64,000 bases of DNA from Sutcliffiella horikoshii (GTDB lineage: Bacteria > Bacillota > Bacilli > Bacillales > Bacillaceae_I), in the NCBI RefSeq assembly GCF_021991925.1, contig NZ_RXZI01000012.1, positions 1 through 64,000 on the forward strand, given 5' to 3'. The first letter of the stretch is position 1, and every line of letters begins with the position of its first letter. Shown piece after piece: positions 61,844 through 64,000 of the stretch. The position numbers and the translations under genes are program-made. The notes beneath the pieces are model-generated. The model did not search any database. It had not been told where the DNA came from and saw only the letters and a program-made list of their open reading frames with translations.

Positions 61844-64000
61844 TTATTTTACTTTTTCCACATCACGAACAACAAATTCTCCGTCTACTACATCCAAGGA
61901 AATTTTCTTCCCTTTCTCAATATTGCCTCTTAGCAGTTCTTCAGAAAGTTTATCCTCCACATGCTTCTGGATGGCACGACGCAACGGTCTTGCACCATAC
62001 TCTGGATCGTACCCTTCTTCGGAAATCTTTTCTTTTGCTGCATCTGTCAGTTCCAGATCGATATCCTGTTCTTTCAGGCGCTTCGTCAGCTGCTCGGATA
62101 GCAATGTAACGATCTCTTTCAAGTGTGTTTTCTCCAAGGAGTGGAAGACGATCATTTCATCGACACGATTCAGGAATTCCGGACGGAACGCTTTTTTCAG
62201 CTCATCCATCACTTTCCCTTTCATGTCCTTATAGTTCTGGTTCTCATCTTGTACGTTAAACCCTACATACTTGTTACGCTTCAAGGCATCCGCCCCTACG
62301 TTGGAGGTCATGATGACAAGTGTGTTCCGGAAGTCGACTGTACGACCCTTCGAATCTGTCAGACGGCCATCCTCTAATACTTGTAATAGGATATTAAACA
62401 CATCAGGATGTGCTTTTTCAATTTCATCTAATAGGATGACAGAGTACGGCTTACGGCGTACCTTCTCCGTCAACTGGCCACCTTCATCATATCCTACATA
62501 TCCTGGAGGGGAACCTACAAGACGGGAAGTCGAATGCTTCTCCATGTACTCGGACATATCGATACGGATCATCGCATCCTCGTCACCAAAGATGGATTCT
62601 GCCAAGGCTCTCGCAAGTTCGGTTTTCCCGACCCCTGTCGGTCCAAGGAAAATGAAGGAACCGATCGGGCGTTTTGGATCTTTCAATCCTGCACGTGCAC
62701 GGCGAACGGCTTTGGATACCGCCTTGACCGCCTCATCCTGTCCGATGACACGGGAGTGCAATAAAGATTCCATGTTCAACAGTTTATCGGTTTCCGTTTG
62801 CGCAAGCTTCGATACTGGAATTCCGGTCCAGCTAGATACAACCATCGCAATATCCTCCACTGTCACCTCGGAATTCTCCTGCCCCTGCTTTTCTTTCCAT
62901 GTTTTCTTCGTTTCTTCCAATTGTTCACGAAGTCGTTGCTCTGTATCTCTTAAAGATGCAGCCTTTTCAAACTCCTGGCTCTGTACAGCCGCATCCTTTT
63001 CGTTACGGACAGACTCAAGCTTTACCTCTAACTCTTTTAAGTTTGGAGGTGTCGTAAAGGAACGAAGTCGTACTTTTGATCCGGCTTCATCAATCAGGTC
63101 GATCGCTTTATCCGGAAGGAAGCGGTCACTGATGTAACGATCGGAAAGTTTAACCGCCTGCTCGATCGCTTCATCGGTAATGGATACGCGATGATGAGCT
63201 TCATAACGGTCACGAAGACCTGTCAGAATCTGAATGGATTCCGCCGTTGTCGGCTCATCCACCTGGATCGGCTGGAAGCGGCGCTCTAGTGCTGCGTCCT
63301 TTTCAATATATTTACGGTACTCATCCAATGTCGTCGCACCGATACATTGCAGTTCCCCACGAGCCAAGGATGGCTTCAGGATATTGGATGCATCGATCGC
63401 TCCTTCTGCTCCACCCGCACCGATCAACGTGTGCAGCTCGTCAATGAACAAGATGATATTGCCCGCTTGGCGAATCTCATCCATCACTTTCTTTAAACGG
63501 TCCTCAAACTCCCCGCGGTATTTCGTCCCAGCTACCACTGTCCCCATATCCAAGGTCATAACCCGCTTGTCACGGAGGATTTCCGGTACTTCATTGTTCA
63601 CAATTTGCTGTGCAAGGCCTTCTGCGATAGCGGTTTTCCCTACGCCAGGCTCCCCGATCAGCACTGGGTTATTTTTTGTTCTACGGCTCAGCACTTCAAT
63701 GACACGCTGGATTTCCTTGCTTCGTCCGATTACAGGATCCAAGCTTCCTTCGCGAGCAACTGCTGTCAGGTCCCTTGCAAGACTATCGAGCGTAGGCGTA
63801 TTAACATTGGCAGATGCTCCGCCTTGATGCCCTCCTGAAGATTCATTGCTTCCAAGCAGCTGTAACACTTGTTGGCGCGCTTTGTTCAAGCTTACACCCA
63901 AGTTGTTCAGAACACGTGCCGCCACGCCTTCCCCCTCGCGGATAAGACCAAGCAAGACATGCTCCGTTCCCACATAGGAGTGTCCCAGTTTACGTGCTTC
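61844..64000 (-). CDS. clpC: ATP-dependent Clp protease ATPase subunit ClpC (5' end outside window)
   Basis: At least 719 residues of an AAA+ unfoldase. The frame stays open to position 64000 ([20 protein letters not shown]), so the first part of the N-domain lies outside. Two Walker A motifs (GEPGVGKTA and GPTGVGKTE), a UVR-like middle segment ([20 protein letters not shown]) for adaptor binding and arginine-finger regions are present. It works with ClpP and McsB-marked substrates and is the last gene of the ctsR operon in relatives. Confidence 0.96.
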   Translation of the reverse strand, partial: EARKLGHSYVGTEHVLLGLIREGEGVAARVLNNLGVSLNKARQQVLQLLGSNESSGGHQGGASANVNTPTLDSLARDLTAVAREGSLDPVIGRSKEIQRVIEVLSRRTKNNPVLIGEPGVGKTAIAEGLAQQIVNNEVPEILRDKRVMTLDMGTVVAGTKYRGEFEDRLKKVMDEIRQAGNIILFIDELHTLIGAGGAEGAIDASNILKPSLARGELQCIGATTLDEYRKYIEKDAALERRFQPIQVDEPTTAESIQILTGLRDRYEAHHRVSITDEAIEQAVKLSDRYISDRFLPDKAIDLIDEAGSKVRLRSFTTPPNLKELEVKLESVRNEKDAAVQSQEFEKAASLRDTEQRLREQLEETKKTWKEKQGQENSEVTVEDIAMVVSSWTGIPVSKLAQTETDKLLNMESLLHSRVIGQDEAVKAVSKAVRRARAGLKDPKRPIGSFIFLGPTGVGKTELARALAESIFGDEDAMIRIDMSEYMEKHSTSRLVGSPPGYVGYDEGGQLTEKVRRKPYSVILLDEIEKAHPDVFNILLQVLEDGRLTDSKGRTVDFRNTLVIMTSNVGADALKRNKYVGFNVQDENQNYKDMKGKVMDELKKAFRPEFLNRVDEMIVFHSLEKTHLKEIVTLLSEQLTKRLKEQDIDLELTDAAKEKISEEGYDPEYGARPLRRAIQKHVEDKLSEELLRGNIEKGKKISLDVVDGEFVVRDVEKVK

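Overview
The window comes from a low-to-mid GC Firmicute of the family Bacillaceae (Bacillus sensu lato). Gene order matches the region near the origin of the Bacillus subtilis chromosome almost gene for gene: clpC, radA, disA, yacL, ispD, ispF, gltX, cysE, cysS, mrnC, rlmB, rae1, sigH, rpmGB, secE, nusG, rplK-rplA, rplJ-rplL, ybxB, rpoB-rpoC, the str operon, the S10-spc-alpha ribosomal superoperon, ecfA1-ecfA2-ecfT-truA-rplM-rpsI, then ybaK, cwlD, salA, gerD, kbaA, pdaB and an rrn operon. Nearly every gene is on the minus strand, so transcription runs from high to low coordinates; only pdaB and gerD are on the plus strand. Sporulation and germination genes (sigH, kbaA, gerD, cwlD, pdaB) indicate an endospore former. 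Species cannot be decided from the sequence alone.

Layout from low to high coordinates. 1-446: 5' end of a 16S rRNA gene with tandem promoters and a boxA. 447-5810: sporulation/germination cluster. 5900-7715: an unrecognised operon of three exported coiled-coil proteins. 7893-9840: a TetR-MFS efflux operon with paired operators. 10044-11897: a small cassette (HTH protein plus PIN-domain RNase) flanked by a duplicated rpsI 3' end. 11853-31930: rpsI, rplM, truA, the ECF transporter core and the ribosomal superoperon up to rpsJ. 31940-32530: an intergenic region with a seven-unit 52-bp tandem array. 32584-37421: str operon. 37444-48315: rpoC, rpoB, ybxB and the L7/L12, L10, L1 and L11 genes with their leaders. 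48327-54790: nusG, secE, rpmGB, sigH, rae1, rlmB, mrnC, and cysS-cysE behind a Cys T-box. 54868-64000: gltX, ispF, ispD, yacL, disA, radA and the 3' part of clpC.

The housekeeping genes form a translation/transcription supply line: RNA polymerase subunits, about thirty ribosomal proteins, two elongation factors, IF-1, SecY/SecE, methionine aminopeptidase, adenylate kinase and the energising core of a vitamin transporter. Several r-protein leaders (L13, L10, two L1-like sites, S10 leader hairpin) suggest feedback by free ribosomal proteins.

The material beyond the conserved backbone is in the intergenic and accessory DNA. (1) Seven copies of a roughly 128-bp palindromic intergenic repeat have three nested helices that keep pairing despite base changes, which is covariation visible inside this window. 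(2) A 1.8-kb HTH-PIN cassette sits at the rpsI 3' end between a 46-bp direct repeat that re-encodes the S9 C-terminus. (3) There is an operon of three exported coiled-coil proteins that I cannot assign to any family. (4) A 52-bp tandem array of hairpin units lies between tuf and rpsJ.
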